Notes under the pieces: generated by a model
The model's input: only the letters and a program-made list of their open reading frames with translations
Database searches by the model: none
What the model was told of the DNA's origin: nothing
Translations under genes and position numbers: made by a program
In this document: positions 38,071-49,279 of the stretch, piece after piece
Position numbering within the stretch: position 1 is the stretch's first letter
Layout of the letters: every line of letters starts with the position of its first letter
Source: Bombus terrestris
Lineage: Eukaryota; Arthropoda; Insecta; Hymenoptera; Apidae
Length of the DNA stretch: 64,000 nucleotides
Assembly (NCBI RefSeq): GCF_910591885.1
Contig: NW_025963595.1
Span: forward strand, 124,001 to 188,000
Reading direction: 5' to 3'

Positions 38071-39180
38071 GGTGTCCAACGATGTCCAACGGTGTCCCAC
38101 GTTGTCCAACGATGTCCAACGGTGTCCCACGTTGTCCCACGTTGTCCCACGTTGTCCCACGTTGTCCCACGTTGTCCCACGATGTCCCACGTTGTCCCAC
38201 GTTGTCCCACGTTGTCCCACGTTGTCCCACGATGTCCAACGATGTCCAACGATGTCCAACGGTGTCCAACGATGTCCAACGGTGTCCAACGATGTCCAAC
38301 GATGTCCAACGGTGTCCCACGATGTCCAACGATGTCCAACGATGTCCAACGGTGTCCAACGGTGTCCAACGGTGTCCCACGGTGTCCAACGGTGTCCCAC
38401 GTTGTCCCACGTTGTCCCACGTTGTCCCACGTTGTCCCACGATGTCCCACGTTGTCCAACGGTGTCCAACGGTGTCCAACGATGTCCAACGATGTCCAAC
38501 GGTGTCCCACGATGTCCAACGATGTCCAACGATGTCCAACGGTGTCCCACGTTGTCCCACGTTGTCCCACGTTGTCCCACGTTGTCCCACGGTGTCCAAC
38601 GATGTCCAACGATGTCCAACGGTGTCCAACGGTGTCCCACGGTGTCCAACGGTGTCCCACGTTGTCCCACGTTGTCCCACGTTGTCCCACGTTGTCCCAC
38701 GTTGTCCCACGTTGTCCCACGTTGTCCAACGATGTCCAACGGTGTCCCACGTTGTCCCACGTTGTTCCATGGTTTCCCACGTTGTCCCACGTTGTCCCTC
38801 GTTGTCCCACGTTGTCCCACGTTGTCCCACGGTGTCCCACGGTGTCCAACGATGTCCCACGGTGTCCCACGTTGTCCCACGTTGTCCCACGTTGTCCCAC
38901 GTTGTCCCACGTTGTCCCACGATGTCCCACGTTGTCCCACGTTGTCCCACGTTGTCCCACGTTGTCCCACGTTGTCCCACGTTGTCCCACGTTGTCCCAC
39001 GTGGTCCCACGTTGTCCCACGTTGTCCCACGGTGTCCAACGATGTCCAACGGTGTCCCACGTTGTCCCACGTTGTTCCATGGTTTCCCACGTTGTCCCAC
39101 GTTGTCCCACGTTGTCCCACGGTGTCCAACGATGTCCAACGGTGTCCAACGGTGTCCCACGTTGTCCCACGTTGTCCCAC
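38071..39180. repeat. 1.11-kb tandem duplication, left unit
   Basis: B at 38,071, 3' half-module at 38,231, G-H at 38,761. The same landmarks recur 1,110 bp later (39,181, 39,341, 39,871). gttgtccctc at 38,791 is present here but not in the right unit. Confidence 0.75.
38231..38400. repeat. 170-bp 3' half-module, copy 2
   Basis: Same 17-unit order as 18,551-18,720, offset 19,680. Confidence 0.8.
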
Positions 39181-39900
39181 GGTGTCCAACGATGTCCAAC
39201 GGTGTCCCACGTTGTCCAACGATGTCCAACGGTGTCCCACGTTGTCCCACGTTGTCCCACGTTGTCCCACGTTGTCCCACGTTGTCCCACGATGTCCCAC
39301 GTTGTCCCACGTTGTCCCACGTTGTCCCACGTTGTCCCACGATGTCCAACGATGTCCCACGATGTCCAACGGTGTCCAACGATGTCCAACGGTGTCCAAC
39401 GATGTCCAACGATGTCCAACGGTGTCCCACGATGTCCAACGATGTCCAACGATGTCCAACGGTGTCCAACGGTGTCCAACGGTGTCCCACGGTGTCCAAC
39501 GGTGTCCCACGTTGTCCCACGTTGTCCCACGTTGTCCCACGTTGTCCCACGATGTCCCACGTTGTCCAACGGTGTCCAACGGTGTCCAACGATGTCCAAC
39601 GATGTCCAACGGTGTCCCACGATGTCCAACGATGTCCAACGATGTCCAACGGTGTCCCACGTTGTCCCACGTTGTCCCACGTTGTCCCACGTTGTCCCAC
39701 GGTGTCCAACGATGTCCAACGATGTCCAACGGTGTCCAACGGTGTCCCACGGTGTCCAACGGTGTCCCACGTTGTCCCACGTTGTCCCACGTTGTCCCAC
39801 GTTGTCCCACGTTGTCCCACGTTGTCCCACGTTGTCCAACGATGTCCAACGGTGTCCCACGTTGTCCCACGTTGTTCCATGGTTTCCCACGTTGTCCCAC
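39181..39900. repeat. 1.11-kb tandem duplication, right unit (partial)
   Basis: Matches 38,071-38,790. After the G-H pair at 39,871 the sequence becomes a plain A run with one gttgtaccac unit near 39,971, so the match ends. Confidence 0.7.
39341..39510. repeat. 170-bp 3' half-module, copy 3
   Basis: Same order, but the second unit is gatgtcccac instead of gatgtccaac. Confidence 0.8.
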
Positions 39901-41220
39901 GTTGTCCCACGTTGTCCCACGTTGTCCCACGTTGTCCCACGTTGTCCCACGTTGTCCCACGTTGTCCCACGTTGTACCACGTTGTCCCACGTTGTCCCAC
40001 GTTGTCCCACGGTGTCCAACGATGTCCAACGGTGTCCAACGGTGTCCCACGGTGTCCAACGGTGTCCCACGTTGTCCCACGATGTCCAACGGTGTCCCAC
40101 GTTGTCCAACGGTGTCCCACGTTGTCCCACGTTGTCCCACGTTGTCCCACGTTGTCCCACGATGTCCCACGTTGTCCCACGTTGTCCCACGTTGTCCCAC
40201 GTTGTCCCACGTTGTCCCACGTTCTCCCACGTTGTCCCACGTTGTCCCACGTTGTCCCACGGTGTCCAACGATGTCCAACGGTGTCCCACGTTGTCCCAC
40301 GTTGTCCCACGTTGTCCCACGGTGTCCCACGTTGTCCCACGTTGTCCCACGGTGTCCAACGATGTCCAACGGTGTCCAACGGTGTCCCACGGTGTCCAAC
40401 GGTGTCCCACGTTGTCCCACGTTGTCCCACGTTGTCCCACGTTGTCCCACGTTGTCCCACGTTGTCCAACGATGTCCAACGGTGTCCCACGTTGTCCCAC
40501 GTTCTCCCACGTTGTCCCACGTTGTCCCACGTTGTCCCACGGTGTCCAACGATGTCCAACGGTGTCCCACGTTGTCCCACGTTGTCCCACGTTGTCCCAC
40601 GGTGTCCAACGATGTCCAACGGTGTCCAACGGTGTCCCACGGTGTCCAACGGTGTCCCACGTTGTCCCACGTTGTCCCACGTTGTCCCACGTTGTCCCAC
40701 GTTGTCCCACGATGTCCCACGTTGTCCCACGTTGTCCCACGTTGTCCCACGTTGTCCCACGTTGTCCCACGTTGTCCCACGGTGTCCAACGATGTCCAAC
40801 GGTGTCCAACGGTGTCCAACGGTGTCCAACGGTGTCCAACGATGTCCAACGATGTCCAACGATGTCCAACGGTGTCCAACGATGTCCAACGATGTCCAAC
40901 GGTGTCCCACGATGTCCAACGATGTCCAACGATGTCCAACGATGTCCAACGATGTCCAACGGTGTCCCACGTTGTCCCACGTTGTCCCACGTTGTCCCAC
41001 GTTGTCCCACGTTGTCCCACGGTGTCCAACGATGTCCAACGGTGTCCCACGTTGTCCAACGGTGTCCCACGTTGTCCCACGTTGTCCCACGTTGTCCCAC
41101 GTTGTCCCACGTTGTCCCACGTTGTCCCACGTTGTCCCACGTTGTCCCACGTTGTCCCACGTTGTCCCACGTTGTCCCACGTTGTCCCACGTTGTCCCAC
41201 GTTGTCCCACGTTGTCCCAC
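39901..41220. repeat. Linker with two L units and a 190-bp B/C block
   Basis: L units lie at 40,221 and 40,501, 280 bp apart. A B/C block at 40,781-40,970 is the 5' half-module with one extra B and one extra C (19 units). An A run from about 41,061 to 41,220 leads into HOR-C copy 1. Confidence 0.65.
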
Positions 41221-41900
41221 GGTGTCCAACGATGTCCAACGGTGTCCAACGGTGTCCCACGGTGTCCAACGGTGTCCCACGTTGTCCCACGTTGTCCCAC
41301 GTTGTCCCACGTTGTCCCACGTTGTCCCACGTTGTCCCACGTTGTCCCACGTTGTCCCACGTTGTCCCACGTTGTCCCACGTTGTCCCACGTTGTCCCAC
41401 GGTGTCCAACGATGTCCAACGGTGTCCAACGGTGTCCCACGTTGTCCCACGTTGTCCCACGTTGTCCCACGTTGTCCCACGTTGTCCCACGATGTCCCAC
41501 GTTGTCCCACGTTGTCCCACGTTGTCCCACGGTGTCCAACGATGTCCAACGGTGTCCCACGTTGTCCAACGGTGTCCCACGTTGTCCCACGTTGTCCCAC
41601 GTTGTCCCACGTTGTCCCACGTTGTCCCACGTTGTCCCACGTTGTCCAACGATGTCCAACGGTGTCCCACGTTGTCCCACGTTGTTCCATGGTTTCCCAC
41701 GTTGTCCCACGTTGTCCCACGTTGTCCCACGTTGTCCCACGGTGTCCAACGATGTCCAACGGTGTCCCACGTTGTCCAACGATGTCCAACGGTGTCCCAC
41801 GTTGTCCCACGTTGTCCCACGTTGTCCCACGTTGTCCCACGTTGTCCCACGATGTCCCACGTTGTCCCACGTTGTCCCACGTTGTCCCACGTTGTCCCAC

Positions 41901-42070
41901 GATGTCCAACGATGTCCAACGATGTCCAACGGTGTCCAACGATGTCCAACGGTGTCCAACGATGTCCAACGATGTCCAACGGTGTCCCACGATGTCCAAC
42001 GATGTCCAACGATGTCCAACGGTGTCCAACGGTGTCCAACGGTGTCCCACGGTGTCCAACGGTGTCCCAC
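41901..42070. repeat. 170-bp 3' half-module, copy 4
   Basis: Same 17-unit order as at 18,551, and no private change. Confidence 0.8.
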
Positions 42071-43410
42071 GTTGTCCCACGTTGTCCCACGTTGTCCCAC
42101 GTTGTCCCACGATGTCCCACGTTGTCCAACGGTGTCCAACGGTGTCCAACGATGTCCAACGATGTCCAACGGTGTCCCACGATGTCCAACGATGTCCAAC
42201 GATGTCCAACGGTGTCCCACGTTGTCCCACGTTGTCCCACGTTGTCCCACGTTGTCCCACGGTGTCCAACGATGTCCAACGATGTCCAACGGTGTCCAAC
42301 GGTGTCCCACGGTGTCCAACGGTGTCCCACGTTGTCCCACGTTGTCCCACGTTGTCCCACGTTGTCCCACGTTGTCCCACGTTGTCCCACGTTGTCCAAC
42401 GATGTCCAACGGTGTCCCACGTTGTCCCACGTTGTTCCATGGTTTCCCACGTTGTCCCACGTTGTCCCTCGTTGTCCCACGTTGTCCCACGTTGTCCCAC
42501 GGTGTCCCACGGTGTCCAACGATGTCCAACGGTGTCCCACGTTGTCCCACGTTGTCCCACGTTGTCCCACGTTGTCCCACGTTGTCCCACGATGTCCCAC
42601 GTTGTCCCACGTTGTCCCACGTTGTCCCACGTTGTCCCACGTTGTCCCACGTTGTCCCACGTTGTCCCACGTGGTCCCACGTTGTCCCACGTTGTCCCAC
42701 GGTGTCCAACGATGTCCAACGGTGTCCCACGTTGTCCAACGGTGTCCCACGTTGTCCCACGTTGTCCCACGTTGTCCCACGTTGTCCCACGATGTCCCAC
42801 GTTGTCCCACGTTGTCCCACGTTGTCCCACGTTGTCCCACGTTGTCCCACGTTGTCCCACGTTCTCCCACGTTGTCACACGTTGTCCCACGTTGTCCCAC
42901 GGTGTCCAACGATGTCCATCGGTGTCCAACGGTGTCCCACGGTGTCCAACGGTGTCCCACGTTGTCCCACGTTGTCCCACGTTGTCCCACGTTGTCCCAC
43001 GTTGTCCCACGTTGTCCCACGTTGTCCAACGATGTCCAACGGTGTCCCACGTTGTCCCACGTTGTTCCATGGTTTCCCACGTTGTCCCACGTTGTCCCAC
43101 GTTGTCCCACGTTGTCCCACGTTGTCCCACGTTGTCCCACGGTGTCCAACGATGTCCAACGATGTCCCACGTTGTCCCACGTTGTCCCACGTTGTCCCAC
43201 GTTGTCCCACGTTGTCCCACGTTGTCCCACGTTGTCCCACGTTGTCCCACGTTGTCCCACGTTGTCCCACGATGTCCCACGTTGTCCCACGTTGTCCCAC
43301 GTTGTCCCACGTTGTCCCACGTTGTCCCACGTTGTCCCACGTTGTCCCACGTTGTCCCACGTTGTCCCACGTTGTCCCACGGTGTCCAACGATGTCCAAC
43401 GGTGTCCAGC

Positions 43411-44220
43411 GATGTCCAACGGTGTCCAACGATGTCCAACGGTGTCCAACGGTGTCCCACGTTGTCCCACGTTTTCCCACGTTGTCCCACGTTGTCCCAC
43501 GGTGTCCAACGATGTCCAACGATGTCCAACGGTGTCCCACGTTGTCCCACGTTGTTCCATGGTTTCCCACGTTGTCCCACGTTGTCCCACGTTGTCCCAC
43601 GGTGTCCAACGATGTCCAACGGTGTCCAACGGTGTCCAACGGTGTCCAACGGTGTCCCACGTTGTCCCACGTTGTCCCACGTTGTCCCACGTTGTCCCAC
43701 GTTGTCCCACGATGTCCCACGTTGTCCCACGTTGTCCCACGTTGTCCCACGGTGTCCAACAATGTCCAGCGGTGTCCCACGTTGTCCAACGGTGTCCCAC
43801 GTTGTCCCACGTTGTCCCACGTTGTCCCACGTTGTCCCACGTTGTCCCACGTTGTCCCACGTTGTCCCACGTTGTCCCACGTTGTCCCACGTTGTCCCAC
43901 GTTGTCCCACGTTGTCCCACGGTGTCCAACGATGTCCAACGGTGTCCAACGGTGTCCCACGGTGTCCAACGGTGTCCCACGTTGTCCCACGTTGTCCCAC
44001 GTTGTCCCACGTTGTCCCACGTTGTCCCACGTTGTCCGACGATGTCCAACGGTGTCCCACGTTGTCCCACGTTGTTCCATGGTTTCCCACGTTGTCCCAC
44101 GTTGTCCCACGTTGTCCCACGGTGTCCAACGATGTCCAACGGTGTCCAACGGTGTCCAACGTTGTTCCATGGTTTCCCACGTTGTCCCACGTTGTCCCAC
44201 GTTGTCCCACGGTGTCCAAC
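43411..44220. repeat. 810-bp tandem duplication, left unit
   Basis: I at 43,471, G-H at 43,551, aatgtccagc at 43,761, each repeated 810 bp later. It also holds gttgtccgac at 44,031 and two G-H pairs only 90 bp apart (44,071 and 44,161). Confidence 0.8.
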
Positions 44221-44800
44221 GATGTCCAACGGTGTCCAACGATGTCCAACGGTGTCCAACGGTGTCCCACGTTGTCCCACGTTTTCCCACGTTGTCCCAC
44301 GTTGTCCCACGGTGTCCAACGATGTCCAACGATGTCCAACGGTGTCCCACGTTGTCCCACGTTGTTCCATGGTTTCCCACGTTGTCCCACGTTGTCCCAC
44401 GTTGTCCCACGGTGTCCAACGATGTCCAACGGTGTCCAACGGTGTCCAACGGTGTCCAACGGTGTCCCACGTTGTCCCACGTTGTCCCACGTTGTCCCAC
44501 GTTGTCCCACGTTGTCCCACGATGTCCCACGTTGTCCCACGTTGTCCCACGTTGTCCCACGGTGTCCAACAATGTCCAGCGGTGTCCCACGTTGTCCAAC
44601 GGTGTCCCACGTTGTCCCACGTTGTCCCACGTTGTCCCACGTTGTCCCACGTTGTCCCACGTTGTCCCACGTTGTCCCACGTTGTCCCACGTTGTCCCAC
44701 GTTGTCCCACGTTGTCCCACGTTGTCCCACGGTGTCCAACGATGTCCAACGGTGTCCAACGGTGTCCCACGGTGTCCAACGGTGTCCCACGTTGTCCCAC
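44221..44800. repeat. 810-bp tandem duplication, right unit (partial)
   Basis: I at 44,281, G-H at 44,361, aatgtccagc at 44,571. The match ends at about 44,800, where B B E replaces an A run. Confidence 0.8.
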
Positions 44801-45320
44801 GGTGTCCAACGGTGTCCAACGATGTCCCACGTTGTCCCACGTTGTCCCACGTTGTCCCACGTTGTCCCACGATGTCCCACGTTGTCCCACGTTGTCCCAC
44901 GTTGTCCCACGTTGTCCCACGTTGTCCCACGTTGTCCCACGTTGTCCCACGTTGTCCCACGTTGTCCCACGGTGTCCAACGATGTCCAACGGTGTCCAGC
45001 GATGTCCAACGGTGTCCCACGTTGTCCCACGTTGTCCCACGGTGTCCAACGATGTCCAACGATGTCCAACGGTGTCCCACGTTGTCCCACGTTGTTCCAT
45101 GGTTTCCCACGTTGTCCCACGTTGTCCCACGTTGTCCCACGGTGTCCAACGATGTCCAACGGTGTCCAACGGTGTCCAACGGTGTCCAACGGTGTCCCAC
45201 GTTGTCCCACGTTGTCCCACGTTGTCCCACGATGTCCCACGTTGTCCCACGTTGTCCCACGTTGTCCCACGTTGTCCCACGTTGTCCCACGTTGTCCCAC
45301 GTTGTCCCACGTTGTCCCAC

Positions 45321-45329
45321 GTTGTCCAC
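45321..45329. repeat. 9-bp unit (single-base deletion), copy 1
   Basis: The unit reads gttgtccac, one c short, and shifts the phase of all later units by one base. It is followed by gttgtccgac, C, D, A, G, H. Exactly the same context surrounds the second 9-bp unit. Confidence 0.95.
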
Positions 45330-45879
45330 GTTGTCCGACGATGTCCAACGGTGTCCCACGTTGTCCCACGTTGTTCCATGGTTTCCCACGTTGTCCCACG
45401 TTGTCCCACGTTGTCCCACGGTGTCCAACGATGTCCAACGGTGTCCAACGGTGTCCAACGGTGTCCAACGGTGTCCCACGTTGTCCCACGTTGTCCCACG
45501 TTGTCCCACGTTGTCCCACGTTGTCCCACGATGTCCCACGTTGTCCCACGTTGTCCCACGTTGTCCCACGTTGTCCCACGTTGTCCCACGTTGTCCCACG
45601 TTGTCCCACGTTGTCCCACGTTGTCCCACGTGGTCCCACGTTGTCCCACGTTGTCCCACGGTGTCCAACGATGTCCAACGGTGTCCCACGTTGTCCCACG
45701 TTGTCCCACGTTGTCCCACGTTGTCCCACGTTGTCCCACGTTGTCCCACGTTGTCCCACGTTGTCCAACGGTGTCCCACGTTGTCCCACGTTGTCCCACG
45801 TTGTCCCACGTTGTCCCACGTTGTCCCACGATGTCCCACGTTGTCCCACGTTGTCCCACGTTGTCCCACGTTGTCCCAC

Positions 45880-46049
45880 GATGTCCAACGATGTCCAACG
45901 ATGTCCAACGGTGTCCAACGATGTCCAACGGTGTCCAACGATGTCCAACGATGTCCAACGGTGTCCCACGATGTCCAACGATGTCCAACGATGTCCAACG
46001 GTGTCCAACGGTGTCCAACGGTGTCCCACGGTGTCCAACGGTGTCCCAC
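45880..46049. repeat. 170-bp 3' half-module, copy 5
   Basis: Same order as at 18,551, now in the shifted phase that follows the 9-bp unit. Confidence 0.8.
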
Positions 46050-48009
46050 GTTGTCCCACGTTGTCCCACGTTGTCCCACGTTGTCCCACGATGTCCCACG
46101 TTGTCCAACGGTGTCCAACGGTGTCCAACGATGTCCAACGATGTCCAACGGTGTCCCACGATGTCCAACGATGTCCAACGATGTCCAACGGTGTCCCACG
46201 TTGTCCCACGTTGTCCCACGTTGTCCCACGTTGTCCCACGGTGTCCAACGATGTCCAACGATGTCCAACGGTGTCCAACGGTGTCCCACGGTGTCCCACG
46301 GTGTCCCACGGTGTCCCACGTTGTCCCACGTTGTCCCACGTTGTCCCACGTTGTCCCACGTTGTCCCACGTTGTCCAACGATGTCCAACGGTGTCCCACG
46401 TTGTCCCACGTTGTTCCATGGTTTCCCACGTTGTCCCACGTTGTCCCACGTTGTCCCACGTTGTCCCACGTTGTCCCACGGTGTCCCACGGTGTCCAACG
46501 ATGTCCAACGGTGTCCCACGTTGTCCCACGTTGTCCCACGTTGTCCCACGTTGTCCCACGTTGTCCCACGATGTCCCACGTTGTCCCACGTTGTCCCACG
46601 TTGTCCCACGTTGTCCCACGTTGTCCCACGTTGTCCCACGTTGTCCCACGTGGTCCCACGTTGTCCCACGTTGTCCCACGGTGTCCAACGATGTCCAACG
46701 GTGTCCCACGTTGTCCCACGTTGTCCCACGTTGTCCCACGTTGTCCCACGTTGTCCCACGTTGTCCCACGTTGTCCCACGTTGTCCCACGGTTTCCAACG
46801 GTGTCCAACGATGTCCCACGTTGTCCCACGTTGTCCCACGTTGTCCCACGTTGTCCCACGATGTCCCACGTTGTCCCACGTTGTCCCACGTTGTCCCACG
46901 TTGTCCCACGTTGTCCCACGTTGTCCCACGTTGTCCCACGTTGTCCCACGTTGTCCCACGGTGTCCAACGATGTCCAACGGTGTCCAGCGATGTCCAACG
47001 GTGTCCCACGTTGTCCCACGTTTTCCCACGTTGTCCCACGTTGTCCCACGGTGTCCAACGATGTCCAACGATGTCCCACGGTGTCCCACGTTGTCCCACG
47101 TTGTTCCATGGTTTCCCACGTTGTCCCACGTTGTCCCACGTTGTCCCACGGTGTCCAACGATGTCCAACGGTGTCCAACGGTGTCCAACGGTGTCCAACG
47201 GTGTCCCACGTTGTCCCACGTTGTCCCACGTTGTCCCACGATGTCCCACGTTGTCCCACGTTGTCCCACGTTGTCCCACGTTGTCCCACGATGTCCCACG
47301 TTGTCCCACGTTGTCCCACGTTGTCCCACGTTGTCCGACGTTGTCCCACGTTGTCCCACGTTGTCCCACGTTGTCCCACGTTGTCCCACGTTGTCCCACG
47401 TTGTCCCACGGTGTCCAACGATGTCCAACGGTGTCCAACGGTGTCCCACGTTGTCCCACGTTGTCCCACGTTGTCCCACGTTGTCCCACGTTGTCCCACG
47501 TTGTCCCACGTTGTCCCACGTTGTCCAACGATGTCCAACGGTGTCCCACGTTGTCCCACGTTGTCCCACGTTGTCCCACGTTGTCCCACGTTGTCCCACG
47601 TTGTCCCACGTTGTCCAACGATGTCCAACGGTGTCCCACGTTGTCCCACGTTGTCCCACGTTGTCCCACGGTGTCCAACGATGTCCAACGGTGTCCAACG
47701 GTGTCCCACGTTGTCCCACGTTGTCCCACGGTGTCCAACGATGTCCAACGGTGTCCCACGTTGTCCAACGATGTCCAACGGTGTCCCACGTTGTCCCACG
47801 TTGTCCCACGTTGTCCCACGTTGTCCCACGTTGTCCCACGATGTCCCACGTTGTCCCACGTTGTCCCACGTTGTCCCACGTTGTCCCACGTTGTCCCACG
47901 TTGTCCAACGGTGTCCCACGTTGTCCAACGATGTCCAACGGTGTCCCACGTTGTCCCACGTTGTCCCACGTTGTCCCACGTTGTCCCACGTTGTCCCACG
48001 ATGTCCCAC

Positions 48010-48349
48010 GTTGTCCCACGTTGTCCCACGTTGTCCCACGTTGTCCCACGTTGTCCCACGTTGTCCCACGTTGTCCCACGTTGTCCCACGTTGTCCCACG
48101 TTGTCCCACGTTGTCCCACGTTGTCCCACGTTGTCCCACGTTGTCCCACGTTGTCCCACGTTGTCCCACGTTGTCCCACGTTGTCCCACGTTGTCCCACG
48201 TTGTCCCACGTTGTCCCACGTTGTCCCACGTTGTCCCACGTTGTCCCACGTTGTCCCACGTTGTCCCACGTTGTCCCACGTTGTCCCACGTTGTCCCACG
48301 TTGTCCCACGTTGTCCCACGTTGTCCCACGTTGTCCCACGTTGTCCCAC
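48010..48349. repeat. Pure run of 34 identical A units
   Basis: This is the longest stretch I found with no variant at all: 34 consecutive gttgtcccac units between an E unit (48,000) and a D unit (48,350). It sits directly left of HOR-C copy 2, where copy 1 has a shorter A run (about 41,061-41,220). Confidence 0.9.
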
Positions 48350-49109
48350 GGTGTCCCACGTTGTCCCACGTTGTCCCACGGTGTCCAACGATGTCCAACG
48401 GTGTCCAACGGTGTCCCACGGTGTCCAACGGTGTCCCACGTTGTCCCACGTTGTCCCACGTTGTCCCACGTTGTCCCACGTTGTCCCACGTTGTCCCACG
48501 TTGTCCCACGTTGTCCCACGTTGTCCCACGTTGTCCCACGTTGTCCCACGTTGTCCCACGGTGTCCAACGATGTCCAACGGTGTCCAACGGTGTCCCACG
48601 TTGTCCCACGTTGTCCCACGTTGTCCCACGTTGTCCCACGTTGTCCCACGATGTCCCACGTTGTCCCACGTTGTCCCACGTTGTCCCACGGTGTCCAACG
48701 ATGTCCAACGGTGTCCCACGTTGTCCAACGGTGTCCCACGTTGTCCCACGTTGTCCCACGTTGTCCCACGTTGTCCCACGTTGTCCCACGTTGTCCCACG
48801 TTGTCCAACGATGTCCAACGGTGTCCCACGTTGTCCCACGTTGTTCCATGGTTTCCCACGTTGTCCCACGTTGTCCCACGTTGTCCCACGGTGTCCAACG
48901 ATGTCCAACGGTGTCCAACGGTGTCCCACGTTGTCCCACGTTGTCCCACGGTGTCCAACGATGTCCAACGGTGTCCCACGTTGTCCAACGATGTCCAACG
49001 GTGTCCCACGTTGTCCCACGTTGTCCCACGTTGTCCCACGTTGTCCCACGTTGTCCCACGATGTCCCACGTTGTCCCACGTTGTCCCACGTTGTCCCACG
49101 TTGTCCCAC

Positions 49110-49279
49110 GATGTCTAACGATGTCCAACGATGTCCAACGGTGTCCAACGATGTCCAACGGTGTCCAACGATGTCCAACGATGTCCAACGGTGTCCCACG
49201 ATGTCCAACGATGTCCAACGATGTCCAACGGTGTCCAACGGTGTCCAACGGTGTCCCACGGTGTCCAACGGTGTCCCAC
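49110..49279. repeat. 170-bp 3' half-module, copy 6
   Basis: Same order; its first unit is gatgtctaac, a private change. Confidence 0.8.

Larger units (their letters stand above)
41221..45600. repeat. HOR-C copy 1 (about 4.3 kb)
   Basis: Tracers shared with copy 2: B/D cluster 41,221/48,380 (offset 7,159); gttgtccctc 42,461/49,670, gatgtccatc 42,911/50,120 and G-H 43,061/50,270 (7,209); J 43,401/50,780 and aatgtccagc 43,761/51,140 (7,379); G-H 45,091/52,160 and a 9-bp unit 45,321/52,390 (7,069). Copy 1 has a second 810-bp tandem unit that copy 2 lacks, which explains the fall from 7,379 to 7,069 at least in part. Confidence 0.85.
45601..48379. repeat. Linker between HOR-C copies
   Basis: It holds K units at 45,630 and 46,650, a 3' half-module, a ggtttccaac unit (46,790) with J (46,980), I (47,020) and G-H (47,100) in the order seen again at 52,789-53,099 and 58,529-58,839, then F-rich A runs, and finally a long pure A run. 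Confidence 0.75.
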
